Source: an uncultured Prevotella sp. (GTDB lineage: Bacteria > Bacteroidota > Bacteroidia > Bacteroidales > Bacteroidaceae). Taken from it: a stretch of 24,443 nt of DNA. Location: NCBI GenBank assembly GCA_905211345.1, contig CAJMAO010000014.1:1-24443 (forward strand), read 5' to 3'. A program made the position numbers and the translations under genes. Positions 1-6,159 of this stretch are shown here, in pieces. Every line of letters starts with the position of its first letter. Position 1 is the stretch's first letter. The notes below the pieces were generated by a model. It was not told the origin of the DNA. It saw only the letters and a program-made list of their open reading frames with translations, and searched no databases.

Positions 1-78
1 GGCTTCAGGGATGACAAGTATTTCAAACTAAGACTGTTTGCACTGCACGATTCTAACATACACCTGAACTGCGGATGA
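1..78 (+). CDS. C-terminal tail of a gene entering from the left, possibly a transposase
   Basis: Frame 1 is open from the first base to a TGA at 76-78 and encodes 25 residues, including YFKLRLFALHD. The mix of aromatic, basic and leucine residues followed by LHD resembles the extreme C-terminus of some IS4-like DDE transposases, but this is recall of a pattern and too short for proof. No start is visible because the gene begins outside the window. The adjoining DNA is repeat-rich and accessory in character, which fits a mobile gene. It could also be an unrelated open stretch. Confidence 0.35.
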   Translation, partial: GFRDDKYFKLRLFALHDSNIHLNCG

Positions 79-84
79 ACCACT

Positions 85-176
85 TTTACAACGTAAAAGA
101 TGACCTTTCGCAGCGTAAAAGGCCGCCTCTTGGAAGGCAAAAGACGGCATTTTGCAAAGCATAACGTAAAACACTG
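85..176. repeat. Intergenic palindrome-rich repeat, GTAAAAG / AAAAGACGGC type
   Basis: Three copies of a CGTAAAA motif (92-98, 114-120, 164-170) alternate with short inverted repeats such as GCAAAA...TTTTGC (137-142 with 150-155) and CCTTT...AAAGG. The word AAAAGACGGC (139-148) recurs near the right end of the window at 23670-23678, where it continues as GGCCTTTC. It appears to be a degenerate member of a dispersed non-coding repeat family. No open reading frame of interest crosses it. Confidence 0.5.
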
Positions 177-290
177 GATTTCAAGTCATTACAGAACATT
201 CTGTACAAGAATGATTAAATCTTAATGAGAGATTTGGGTTAAAAGGAAGAAAAAAGGCGCACGGTGTATCGAAAAATAGAATTATTCATA

Positions 291-298
291 TATCTTTG
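291..298 (+). promoter_or_regulatory. Bacteroidetes-type promoter (-7 box) for the PH-domain gene
   Basis: TATCTTTG matches the Bacteroidetes -7 consensus TAnnTTTG exactly. The -33 box is poor. It lies 35 bases before the ATG at 333 and downstream of the alternative GTG at 264, so it argues for the ATG start. Upstream, at 191-204, ACAGAA-CA-TTCTGT is a perfect palindrome that could be an operator. AAATCT...AGATTT at 217-235 forms another small hairpin. Nothing else is visible in 177-290. Confidence 0.6.
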
Positions 299-332
299 CA
301 TTATAGGAAACACACCGACCAACAAGACTGTC

Positions 333-887
333 ATGACACAAACGCAAGAAATCAGGACATGTACAAGCCAAACATTCAAAGTGGGAAAAAGCAAAACCGT
401 AACTTACGTCACACGAGGGACGCTGATTTTGCTTGCTGCCGTTTTCATCCCGACATGGTATGTGGCGGTAAACGACCCGGTCACTGAGGGAATAGTCATA
501 CTTACCGCCACTACGGCGATAGTGGCCGCCTGCATGATTTACTTTTACCTCATATCGCCGAAAAGTGTGGAACTGACCGCCGAGGCTATCATATTGCACC
601 GCGTGATGGGTCATAAAACGTTCGGTTACGCCGAAATACACGATGCCGGACTATGGAACGGAAGCCCCTCCGAGCTACTCCGCCTTTGCGGAAGCGGTGC
701 ATACTGCGGCTACATAGGTTGGTTTTCAGGCGGATGTCTCGGCAGACATTTTGAATACGTCGGCAATTATTCAAACTGTTTCTACATCAGGCTGAACGGC
801 GGCAGGACGTATCTGATAAGCTGTGACGCGCCCGATATTGTGGTCAAAAAAGGGAATAATATACTAGTTGACCTAGTTAATTTATAA
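333..887 (+). CDS. Small membrane protein with bacterial PH-like domain
   Basis: A 184-residue protein of unknown function. Two hydrophobic segments (about residues 28-46 and 53-74) form a membrane hairpin. They are followed by a beta-rich region (about 78-172) with the pattern SPKSVELTAEAI, an 'EI..A' strand, then FYIRLNGGRTYLISCDAPD, typical of small bacterial PH-domain proteins of Bacteroidetes. The frame stays open back to a GTG at 264, but the promoter box at 291-298 places the transcript start after that codon, so the ATG at 333 is chosen. The gene stands alone and converges on the toxin-like gene across a shared hairpin. The family's role is not established, and the domain call rests on pattern recognition. 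Confidence 0.7.
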   Translation: MTQTQEIRTCTSQTFKVGKSKTVTYVTRGTLILLAAVFIPTWYVAVNDPVTEGIVILTATTAIVAACMIYFYLISPKSVELTAEAIILHRVMGHKTFGYAEIHDAGLWNGSPSELLRLCGSGAYCGYIGWFSGGCLGRHFEYVGNYSNCFYIRLNGGRTYLISCDAPDIVVKKGNNILVDLVNL

Positions 888-917
888 ATGACGATAAAGC
901 AAATCGTCAATTATAAA
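881..917. terminator. Shared bidirectional terminator hairpin
   Basis: Bases 881-895 pair with 903-917, 15 base pairs with one mismatch, around the loop AAAGCAA. The core is TGACGAT/ATCGTCA and the outer stem is AT-rich, giving T-rich 3' sides in both directions. The stem includes the stop codon of the PH-domain gene (885-887) and that of the toxin-like gene (911-913), so both convergent units can end here. Confidence 0.6.
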
Positions 918-1327
918 TTGTTCAAAACCTTATTGATACATTCAGTTATAATCCTATTAATTTTATCTTGTAATATAATATCATCATTTTCTTTGATGTA
1001 TGAAGAATACATCATTTTAATAATTCGTATCTGATTTGTATCTGGATTTATAAGATACGAAAATGTCCATGGATGTTTTGCTTCGTCTTGATATACAAAT
1101 TGCCTAAGAAATTTATTCAAAGGCTGTCTTTTCTTATCAAAAATTTGGCCTAAATCTTTATACTTACAAATAGGGTACATAAATGGGGTTTGGCCTATTT
1201 GTAATATTTTATCCCTCATATTACAATATTTTTGATACGCCCTTTTAAAAGAGATTGGATATAATAATAGAAAACCCAAATATTCAAATAACGAGTTTTT
1301 AACTTCATCACTTATAATTACTTCCAT
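911..1327 (-). CDS. Putative ParE/RelE-type toxin
   Basis: A 138-residue protein. The order of a helical N-terminal half (IISDEVKNSLFEYL, then a Lys/Arg-rich helix near residues 28-48), a short-range P-x-Y-P turn, and late beta strands (QIRIIKMMYSSYI near residues 99-111) resembles the ParE/RelE fold. Its ATG overlaps the end of the upstream 70-residue gene by 20 bases, the usual antitoxin-toxin coupling. The open frame extends upstream to 1492 inside that gene, but the overlapping ATG at 1327 begins exactly where the toxin-like strand starts. The gene is much more AT-rich than the chromosomal genes nearby, which suggests transfer. A long tail after residue 112 is unusual for RelE. Catalytic residues cannot be assigned with confidence. 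Confidence 0.55.
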   Translation of the reverse strand: MEVIISDEVKNSLFEYLGFLLLYPISFKRAYQKYCNMRDKILQIGQTPFMYPICKYKDLGQIFDKKRQPLNKFLRQFVYQDEAKHPWTFSYLINPDTNQIRIIKMMYSSYIKENDDIILQDKINRIITECINKVLNNL

Positions 1328-1520
1328 ATTTCTCCTTCCACATTTGATAAAGTTTATTTTTTGCCAATTTATCAAATTCCGCAAATGGAATGGTATTTGC
1401 CCACATTCCATTATGGGCATAATATGCTTCCCACTGACTTGCCGTCCACTCTCTTTGTTCTTCGATAAGTTGGTTTTCTTTAAGCATTTCAAAACGTTTG
1501 AAATCTAATTGTTTTGACAT
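1308..1520 (-). CDS. Putative antitoxin partner of the overlapping toxin
   Basis: A 70-residue, charged and tryptophan-containing protein (EEQREWTASQWEAYYAHNG, then KLYQMWKEKYGSNYK). It lies directly upstream of the toxin-like gene and shares 20 bases with it. I recognise no DNA-binding family such as RHH, Phd or HTH. The antitoxin label comes from size, charge, order and overlap only. The ATG at 1520 is preceded by an A-rich leader and a promoter at 1565-1596, giving a leader of about 35-40 bases. Confidence 0.5.
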   Translation of the reverse strand: MSKQLDFKRFEMLKENQLIEEQREWTASQWEAYYAHNGMWANTIPFAEFDKLAKNKLYQMWKEKYGSNYK

Positions 1521-1564
1521 AATCTTTATGTTTTAAACATTTATAATAAATATCACGTTTTCTG

Positions 1565-1596
1565 CAAATATATGAAAAATATCCCGAAAAAACAAA
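1565..1596 (-). promoter_or_regulatory. Promoter of the toxin-antitoxin pair at the edge of the IS
   Basis: On the minus strand TTTG (1593-1596) is followed after 20 bases by TATATTTG (1565-1572), an excellent Bacteroidetes promoter. It lies only a few bases beyond the transposase stop codon and coincides with one arm of the inverted repeat flanking that gene, so the mobile element may supply the promoter. Confidence 0.65.
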
Positions 1597-1599
1597 CTG

Positions 1600-2526
1600 T
1601 TACCCGACGTTCCTCACGTCAGCATAACTGAACGTGCCTATCGAACGCACGAACATGATGCCAAAACGCTCGCCTTCTGTTTGCTTCCTCGTATTAAACC
1701 TAAATACGGCCTCGTCAACATATCTTTGCAGGTATCTCGCCGATACGAAATGGTACACGCCAAACAACGAACGCTTCAACTGCGCCCAAAAACCCTCTAT
1801 CGTATTCGTATGGCTGTCTCCGTCAACGAACTGCCTGTCTTTGTGGTTGACAACGCCGTGGCCGTATTCACTTTCGTTAAGGCTGCGGTAGCCGATGTAT
1901 TCGTCGGTGAAGATACGTGCCCCTTCCCTCACGAACTGCCTTATTATAGGCATGATGGTCGCACCCTTGGTGTCGGCTGTCTTTACGGCAATGACACTGC
2001 CGTTTCTCTGCACCATGCCGAAGACGGGTGTCTTGGTCTTCACCGAGCGTCCCTGTGTGCCTTCCGTCCTCCTGCTTTCGTGCCTGTTCCTCTCACGGCC
2101 TCCGATGTACGCCTCGTCACACTCGACATCTTCGAACAATTCCACACTGTCGTCTTGCTTGAACAGCGAACGTACCTTTTGCAGGATGTTCCATGCCGTT
2201 TTCTGCGTAACGTCAATGTCCTTTGCCAACTGGTGGGATGACACGCCCTTCTTGTGCGATGATATAAGGTACATGGCTGCAAACCACTTGACCAGTGACA
2301 CTTTCGTATTCTCGAAGACTGTACCCACGAGGACTGAAAAGTTGTTCAGACAGTTCGGGCAACGGAACTGTCCATTAGAACGTGTATGGCAATGGTGCTG
2401 TCCGCAGTAGGGGCAAACGACGTCGTCTCCCCACCGCTGTTCCTTTAAGAACCGCTTGCAGGTGTCATCATCCTTGAAATAGGTGATTAACGATACCAAA
2501 CTGTTGAATTTTTCCAATCCCCTCAT
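1600..2526 (-). CDS. IS1595-family transposase (ISXO2-like)
   Basis: A full-length 308-residue DDE-type transposase. The N-terminal zinc ribbon is C38-x2-C41 ... C56-x2-C59, followed by a helix-turn-helix-like region (about 92-120, including QLAKDIDVTQKTAWNIL). The catalytic core has D137 in VECDEAYIGG, D208 in FTDEYIGY, and the family signature HTNTIEGFWAQLKR with N241 and E244. The ISXO2-like core ends near residue 295. No frameshift or stop is seen, so the element may be active. The start at 2526 is supported by a promoter 40 bases upstream at 2566-2597. It is read in the same direction as the toxin-antitoxin pair just downstream. Confidence 0.92.
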   Translation of the reverse strand: MRGLEKFNSLVSLITYFKDDDTCKRFLKEQRWGDDVVCPYCGQHHCHTRSNGQFRCPNCLNNFSVLVGTVFENTKVSLVKWFAAMYLISSHKKGVSSHQLAKDIDVTQKTAWNILQKVRSLFKQDDSVELFEDVECDEAYIGGRERNRHESRRTEGTQGRSVKTKTPVFGMVQRNGSVIAVKTADTKGATIMPIIRQFVREGARIFTDEYIGYRSLNESEYGHGVVNHKDRQFVDGDSHTNTIEGFWAQLKRSLFGVYHFVSARYLQRYVDEAVFRFNTRKQTEGERFGIMFVRSIGTFSYADVRNVG

Positions 2527-2565
2527 AGCCTTCGTAATGGTTAGTTTATGTCATTATTTCACAGG

Positions 2566-2597
2566 CTAAGATACGAAAAATTCTTGGAAAGAACAAA
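2566..2597 (-). promoter_or_regulatory. Transposase promoter
   Basis: On the minus strand TTTG (2594-2597) is separated by 20 bases from TATCTTAG (2566-2573), one base off the -7 consensus. It would start transcription about 30 bases before the transposase ATG. Confidence 0.5.
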
Positions 2598-2640
2598 TAT
2601 TTCAAAGAGTTTTCAAGAAAGACTTAGCGGAAAAAATAAG

Positions 2641-2681
2641 AAAAATCACTGGCATTTCGTTTGGCAATGTCAATGATTTTT
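2641..2681. promoter_or_regulatory. Palindrome enclosing the -33 box, possible operator
   Basis: AAAAATCACTGGCATT (2641-2656) and AATGTCAATGATTTTT (2666-2681) form a 16-base inverted repeat with two mismatches. The 9-base centre carries the TTTG -33 box of the promoter at 2660-2691. A bound dimer would cover the promoter. As RNA read from upstream it could equally act as a terminator, since it ends in five T residues. Confidence 0.4.
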
Positions 2682-2691
2682 CTTATGTTTG
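2660..2691 (+). promoter_or_regulatory. Promoter of the 40-residue gene
   Basis: TTTG (2660-2663), a 20-base spacer and TATGTTTG (2684-2691) match the Bacteroidetes consensus. The start of transcription would be near 2698, leaving a leader of about 87 bases before the ATG at 2785. Confidence 0.6.
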
Positions 2692-2784
2692 CAATATCAT
2701 TTTAAACTATACGCGCCTCAAATTGTGAATAAGTGGATAGCATGTTTTGCCATGTGACTCCACCAAATCATAAGTAATTAGAGC

Positions 2785-2907
2785 ATGGCACGTTGTAAGT
2801 GTAAAACTGCTGAAAAACCTGTCAGTGTGATTGACTATTTCCGTAAACGTAACGGTTTGTGGGAATATATCAAATCACATTGTAGGAAATGGCCTCAAAG
2901 GCCATAG
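2785..2907 (+). CDS. Small 40-residue basic protein, unknown function
   Basis: An ATG-to-TAG reading frame starting MARCKCKTAEKPVSVIDYF and ending SHCRKWPQRP. It has three cysteines (positions 4, 6, 33), is strongly basic, and has one aromatic amphipathic stretch (VIDYFRKRNGLWEYIK). It carries no signal peptide or membrane segment. It is supported as a gene by a consensus promoter at 2660-2691 and a convincing intrinsic terminator at 2945-2977, which together make a complete small unit. I do not recognise the family. It could be a passenger of the IS, a small regulator, or a gene for a structured RNA that happens to be open. The last codons lie in the hairpin ATGGCC-TCAAA-GGCCAT (2889-2905). 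Confidence 0.5.
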   Translation: MARCKCKTAEKPVSVIDYFRKRNGLWEYIKSHCRKWPQRP

Positions 2908-2944
2908 GCAGATTTTTGGCAGCGAGGAGTTGATAAATCGCTGT

Positions 2945-2977
2945 ACGCCGTAGCACCGCCAATGCTATGGCGTTTTA
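2945..2977 (+). terminator. Intrinsic terminator after the 40-residue gene
   Basis: CGCCGTAGCA (2946-2955) pairs with TGCTATGGCG (2963-2972) around a 7-base loop, with one G-U pair, followed by TTTT. A smaller hairpin CAGCGA...TCGCTG (2920-2943) lies just before it, so with 2889-2905 the transcript ends in three consecutive stem-loops. Confidence 0.75.
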
Positions 2978-3006
2978 TATAAATATCTACATTATCTAAA
3001 AAATAA

Positions 3007-3049
3007 TCAACTGGTATCAAATGTAATAAAATTCTAGGTCAACTGGTAT
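3007..3049. repeat. Two direct repeats TCAACTGGTAT
   Basis: The 11-base word occurs at 3007-3017 and 3039-3049, 32 bases apart, which is about three helical turns. No gene covers 2978-3116. The rest of that stretch is AT-rich sequence with nothing recognisable. Confidence 0.5.
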
Positions 3050-3091
3050 ATCATTCCCCAAAAAAATCAATGGAACCAAAAGATAACTCCT

Positions 3092-3114
3092 GATACGGCC
3101 TAAAACCTGCCGTA
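3092..3114 (-). terminator. Hairpin just after the radC stop codon
   Basis: ATACGGC (3092-3098) pairs with GCCGTAT (3108-3114) around a 9-base loop, two bases beyond the radC stop codon. There is no T-run immediately after it on the minus strand, so it is a weak intrinsic terminator or an mRNA-protecting hairpin. Confidence 0.4.
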
Positions 3115-3116
3115 TT

Positions 3117-3809
3117 TCACAACCGCCCTTCATCCGAATAGCTATAATAACGGCCGTCGGTTATTATAACATGGTCAAGCAGATGCAGGCGCATCAGCTC
3201 ACAAGCCTTTTTCAACTTCTGCGTCAGTCTGTCGTCATCGCCGCTCGGCGAAGCGTTACCGCTTGGATGATTGTGACAAAGAGCCATGACCGTGGCGTTG
3301 CAAAGCAGCGCGTTTTTTACCGCCAGACGTACATCAACAGCCGTCTCGGTGATGCCTCCGTGTGACAGCATGACACATTTTATCAACTTTAGGTTCTGGT
3401 TCATGAGCAACACCCACGCTTCCTCGACATCCAAATCCTGCATTTTAGGGTGCATATAATCGTATATGGCCATTGCCGAATCGAGCTTTTCACGCTTCTC
3501 GGCATCCTCAACTTGCCGACGCTTGCCCAGCTCGCACGCCGCTAGTATGGCAACGGCCTTCGCCGGGCCGAGGCCCTTATACTTTCCGCCAGCGAGCTGC
3601 CATATAGTCATCTTACCCAATGTATTCAAGTTGTTGCCGCAATCGGCAAGCACGCGCTTCATCAAGTCGACGGCGCTTTCGTCGTGCGACCCCGACCCTA
3701 TGAGTATGGCCAACAGCTCTGCGTTGGTCAACGCCGACGCCCCGAGGCGCATCAGCTTCTCACGAGGGCGGTCTTCTTCCGCCCATTGGTTGATTGAAAG
3801 TTTAGACAT
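3117..3809 (-). CDS. radC: RadC family JAB-domain protein
   Basis: A 230-residue full-length RadC. The N-terminal helix-hairpin-helix-like part has the family opening RPREKLMRLGASALTNAELLAILIGSG, and KGLGPAKAVAILAACELGKR near residues 78-97. The C-terminal JAB/MPN domain has the metal-binding set E130, H179-N-H181 and S189-x-x-D192 within CHNHPSGNASPSGDDD. The name comes from an old link to DNA repair that has not been upheld biochemically; the fold suggests a metal-dependent hydrolase. It lies 51 bases after the glycosyltransferase gene on the same strand and no clear promoter is seen between them, so the two are probably co-transcribed. Confidence 0.93.
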   Translation of the reverse strand: MSKLSINQWAEEDRPREKLMRLGASALTNAELLAILIGSGSHDESAVDLMKRVLADCGNNLNTLGKMTIWQLAGGKYKGLGPAKAVAILAACELGKRRQVEDAEKREKLDSAMAIYDYMHPKMQDLDVEEAWVLLMNQNLKLIKCVMLSHGGITETAVDVRLAVKNALLCNATVMALCHNHPSGNASPSGDDDRLTQKLKKACELMRLHLLDHVIITDGRYYSYSDEGRL

Positions 3810-3860
3810 GGCAAATAAAAAAACGCCCTAATACATCCCTTAATAAAACTACGGTACTTG

Positions 3861-4898
3861 TTATTTATAAAAGTTTTTATCAAAAGCATGGAACTCATCT
3901 TGTCCTTTGACGCACCTTTTCCACCATGCGGTAATGAAACCGCAGCCATAACCGAAAAGCTGGACAAACGCCGCAGGCACACTGAGCGCCCCCACCTTCA
4001 TACTTTTGTTTACAATGGAAGAATCGGCAAAAATGAGCAGGCAATAAAAAAGAATCGGCAACCACGGCCCGGCGCACAACCAATACCAACGGGCTATGCT
4101 GTCATACTCCATCAAGATGCGCCCGACAGCAGATGTCAGAACAAGTGTACTGACACCTACGGTAAACACCATAGGCAGTAAATGGACAAGTTTCAGAGAT
4201 TCGGGATATTTCTTATAAAGATTGATGCGTGCAATCCCGCTGTTGAACACTTGGCGGAAAAACTTCCGGAAATCAGTACGCCGCTTGTGCCAGACCCACG
4301 CTTCGGGAAACAGGCGGCAACGGCATCCAGCCTTGAATATGCGTATGCTGAAATCTATATCCTCGCCAAAACGCATCTTCGAGAACCCTCCAAGACGCAG
4401 GTAAACGTCGCGGCGTATGCCCATATTATAGGAACGTGGATAAAACTTGTCAAGTTTCTTCTTGCCGCCACGTATTCCGCCCGTGGTGAAAAAACTCGTC
4501 ATGGAGTAGCTTATTGCCTTCTGTGTGTCGGTAAACGAGACGTGCGCACGATCCGGGCCGCCGAAAGCGTCGGCCGGTTCGCGGTTCAGTTCTTCGTCAA
4601 CCGCCAGCAGATAACCTTCAGGCAGCACGACATCTGAATCAAGCACAATGAGATACTCGCCCTTGGAACGCTCGGCACCGTAGTTGCGGCTTTGTCCCGG
4701 TCCACTGTTAGGCTTTGCAAAATAGCGCAAGGCAAGTCTGTTTTCATATTTGGCGCATACGTCCTTACACGTTACGGCACTGCCGTCTTCAACTATTATC
4801 ACTTCAAAATCACCGAAGGTCTGCCGTGTAAGACTATCAAGAAGTTCGTCGACCTCGTCGGGACGGTTATACACAGGAACGACAAAAGAGTATTTCAT
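3861..4898 (-). CDS. Family 2 glycosyltransferase with C-terminal membrane segments
   Basis: A 345-residue GT-A enzyme, transferring a sugar from a nucleotide-sugar to an unknown acceptor. The start MKYSFVVPVYNRPDEV is the typical GT2 first strand, so ATG 4898 is chosen although the frame is open to 4979. Residues 63-80 include NSGPGQSRNYG; the metal-binding DSD is at 87-89 (VLDSDVVLP); the likely base is in FGEDIDF (178-183). Three hydrophobic segments follow (about 241-262, 273-293, 302-325), so the enzyme sits on the inner membrane. The architecture suits surface polysaccharide or glycolipid synthesis, but no other glycan genes are nearby. It follows efp on the same strand with a palindromic repeat between them. 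Confidence 0.88.
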   Translation of the reverse strand: MKYSFVVPVYNRPDEVDELLDSLTRQTFGDFEVIIVEDGSAVTCKDVCAKYENRLALRYFAKPNSGPGQSRNYGAERSKGEYLIVLDSDVVLPEGYLLAVDEELNREPADAFGGPDRAHVSFTDTQKAISYSMTSFFTTGGIRGGKKKLDKFYPRSYNMGIRRDVYLRLGGFSKMRFGEDIDFSIRIFKAGCRCRLFPEAWVWHKRRTDFRKFFRQVFNSGIARINLYKKYPESLKLVHLLPMVFTVGVSTLVLTSAVGRILMEYDSIARWYWLCAGPWLPILFYCLLIFADSSIVNKSMKVGALSVPAAFVQLFGYGCGFITAWWKRCVKGQDEFHAFDKNFYK

Positions 4899-4931
4899 TG
4901 ATATTAGTTTTTTAAGACAATCAAAATAATC

Positions 4932-5016
4932 AAGGGAGTTAAAGCAGTTGAAGACACACGCTTTGTTACTTAATGTCATTATAACAGCTATTGCCTTTAA
5001 CAGCTTTAACTCCCTT
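4932..5016. repeat. Intercistronic long palindrome, copy A
   Basis: Bases 4932-4945 (AAGGGAGTTAAAGC) are exactly repeated in inverted form at 5003-5016, and the pairing continues inward to 24 bases with three mismatches (4932-4955 with 4993-5016). The copy lies between efp and the glycosyltransferase, both on the minus strand. The same arm sequence recurs in copy B (9017-9111), and a variant occurs at 22075-22165. Confidence 0.8.
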
Positions 5017-5052
5017 AGCTACTTCAATTACTGAAATCGGGGCTATGAAATG

Positions 5053-5619
5053 TTATTCCTTCACACGATTCAAATAGCTGCCGTCGCGGGTGTCTATCTG
5101 AATAAGGTCGCCCTCGTTGATGAACAACGGCACACGCACCTCAACCCCGGTCTCAAGCGTAGCCGGCTTAGTAGCGTTAGTTGCAGTGTCGCCCTTGATG
5201 CCCGGTTCACTGTGGGTAACGCGCAGGTTGGTCTTAACAGGCATCTCAGCATAAAGTATGGTGCCGTCGGTAGTGTCGGTTACAACCTCTACGACATCGC
5301 CCTCCTTCATGTAATCAACGCCGATTATCGAGTCGCGGTTAATCGGTATTTGCTCGAATGTCTCTTGGTTCATGAAGATAAGCCCCGTCGGGTCTTCATA
5401 TAAATATTGGTAAGGGCGATGCTCTATACGCACGTCTTCGAGCTTGAAACCTATCTGGAAAGTGCGCTCAAGCACACGGCCGTCGGTAACGTTCTTCAGC
5501 TTCGTACGCATCACGGTGTTACCCTTACCCGGCTTTACATGCTGGAAATCGATGCAAATCCATACTTGATTGTCCATGCGGATGCATGTACCTTTCTTTA
5601 TTTCCTGTGAGTTAATCAT
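5053..5619 (-). CDS. efp: Translation elongation factor P
   Basis: A 188-residue protein of normal EF-P length. It binds the ribosome next to the E site and relieves stalling at consecutive prolines. The three beta domains are visible: the KOW-like N-terminal domain with the loop HVKPGKGNTV, whose tip lysine K32 is the usual modification site; the OB-type middle domain; and the C-terminal domain with the conserved GDTATNATKPATLETG and VPLFINEGDLIQIDTRDGSY. ATG 5619 is chosen because MINSQEIKKGTCI is the standard opening. It has its own promoter at 5743-5774 and a leader of about 115 bases, diverging from rpmH. Confidence 0.97.
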   Translation of the reverse strand: MINSQEIKKGTCIRMDNQVWICIDFQHVKPGKGNTVMRTKLKNVTDGRVLERTFQIGFKLEDVRIEHRPYQYLYEDPTGLIFMNQETFEQIPINRDSIIGVDYMKEGDVVEVVTDTTDGTILYAEMPVKTNLRVTHSEPGIKGDTATNATKPATLETGVEVRVPLFINEGDLIQIDTRDGSYLNRVKE

Positions 5620-5742
5620 AATTAAATATGTAATTAAATAATTATTGCCATATTGAAAACGATGAATAAAATTTCATTACCTTATCAGCACGTGCCACGC
5701 CGATAGAGGTATTCTTCACCTAAAAAGTTGACTTTCAGGGCG

Positions 5743-5774
5743 CAAAGTTACTATTTTTTTAGAAAAAACATAAA
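5743..5774 (-). promoter_or_regulatory. efp promoter
   Basis: On the minus strand TTTA (5771-5774), a 20-base spacer and TAACTTTG (5743-5750), an exact -7 consensus. Transcription would start near 5736. Confidence 0.65.
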
Positions 5775-5800
5775 AACATACAGCTAAAAAACGCTCAATT

Positions 5801-5832
5801 CTTGTTTATTTAAAAAGAAATGCGTACTTTTG
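5801..5832 (+). promoter_or_regulatory. rpmH promoter
   Basis: CTTG (5801-5804), a 20-base spacer and TACTTTTG (5825-5832), an exact -7 consensus, 46 bases before the rpmH ATG. Confidence 0.7.
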
Positions 5833-5877
5833 CAGCCCAAAGTGTGAAAACGAATAACAATAAAATAAAAAGCAAAT

Positions 5878-6033
5878 ATGAAAAGAACATTTCAGCCGCA
5901 CAACAGAAGAAGAGTGAACAAGCACGGCTTCCGCGAGAGAATGGCTACTAAGAACGGCCGCCGCGTGCTTGCGGCACGCCGCGCAAAGGGACGCAAGAAA
6001 CTTACCGTTTCAGACGAGCACCACGGAAAATAA
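5878..6033 (+). CDS. rpmH: Ribosomal protein bL34
   Basis: A 51-residue, very basic protein opening MKRTFQPHNRRRVNKHGFRE and continuing RMATKNGRRVLAARRAKGRK, the unmistakable bL34 signature. It is a component of the large ribosomal subunit. The C-terminal extension LTVSDEHHGK is typical of Bacteroidetes. It has its own promoter and an intrinsic terminator right after it. Outside Bacteroidetes this gene is usually followed by rnpA, which is absent here. Confidence 0.98.
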   Translation: MKRTFQPHNRRRVNKHGFRERMATKNGRRVLAARRAKGRKKLTVSDEHHGK

Positions 6034-6064
6034 CCACCGGTTCGAAAGAAATTGGACAGGAAAA

Positions 6065-6106
6065 AGAAAGAAGTAAAGCAATGTCTTTGCTTCTTTCTGT
6101 TTTTTT
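6065..6106 (+). terminator. rpmH terminator
   Basis: AGAAAGAAGTAAA (6065-6077) pairs with TTTGCTTCTTTCT (6086-6098), with one T-G pair, followed by G and seven T residues. The descending arm contains the TTTG that serves as -33 box of the next promoter, so terminator and promoter are interlocked. Confidence 0.75.
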
Positions 6107-6116
6107 CATACCTTTG
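6086..6116 (+). promoter_or_regulatory. Promoter of the PASTA-rluD-ddl operon
   Basis: TTTG (6086-6089), a 19-base spacer and TACCTTTG (6109-6116), an exact -7 consensus, 44 bases before the ATG of the PASTA-domain gene. Confidence 0.7.
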
Positions 6117-6159
6117 CACTTACGACAACTGACAACATTAATAAAAATATAACGACAAA

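Larger units (their letters stand above)
1564..2692 (-). mobile_element. IS1595-family insertion sequence, boundaries tentative
   Basis: The transposase gene is flanked by an imperfect inverted repeat: bases 1564-1580 (GCAAATATATGAAAAAT) match the complement of 2676-2692 (GCAAACATAAGAAAAAT) at 15 of 17 positions. An element of about 1.1 kb with a single transposase fits the family. No 8-base target duplication adjoins these repeats, and each repeat coincides with a promoter, so similarity could partly reflect promoter consensus. The presence of an IS is sure; the ends are not. Confidence 0.5.

Noticed and set aside
264..332. Upstream GTG start for the PH-domain gene
   Set aside because: The -7 box at 291-298 places the transcript start after this codon.
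1531..2707. TTTTAAAC at 1531-1538 and 2700-2707 as an 8-base target duplication of the IS
   Set aside because: The length fits the family, but the inverted-repeat arms would then lie at unequal distances from the two ends (25 and 7 bases). The word is AT-rich, so a chance match is likely.
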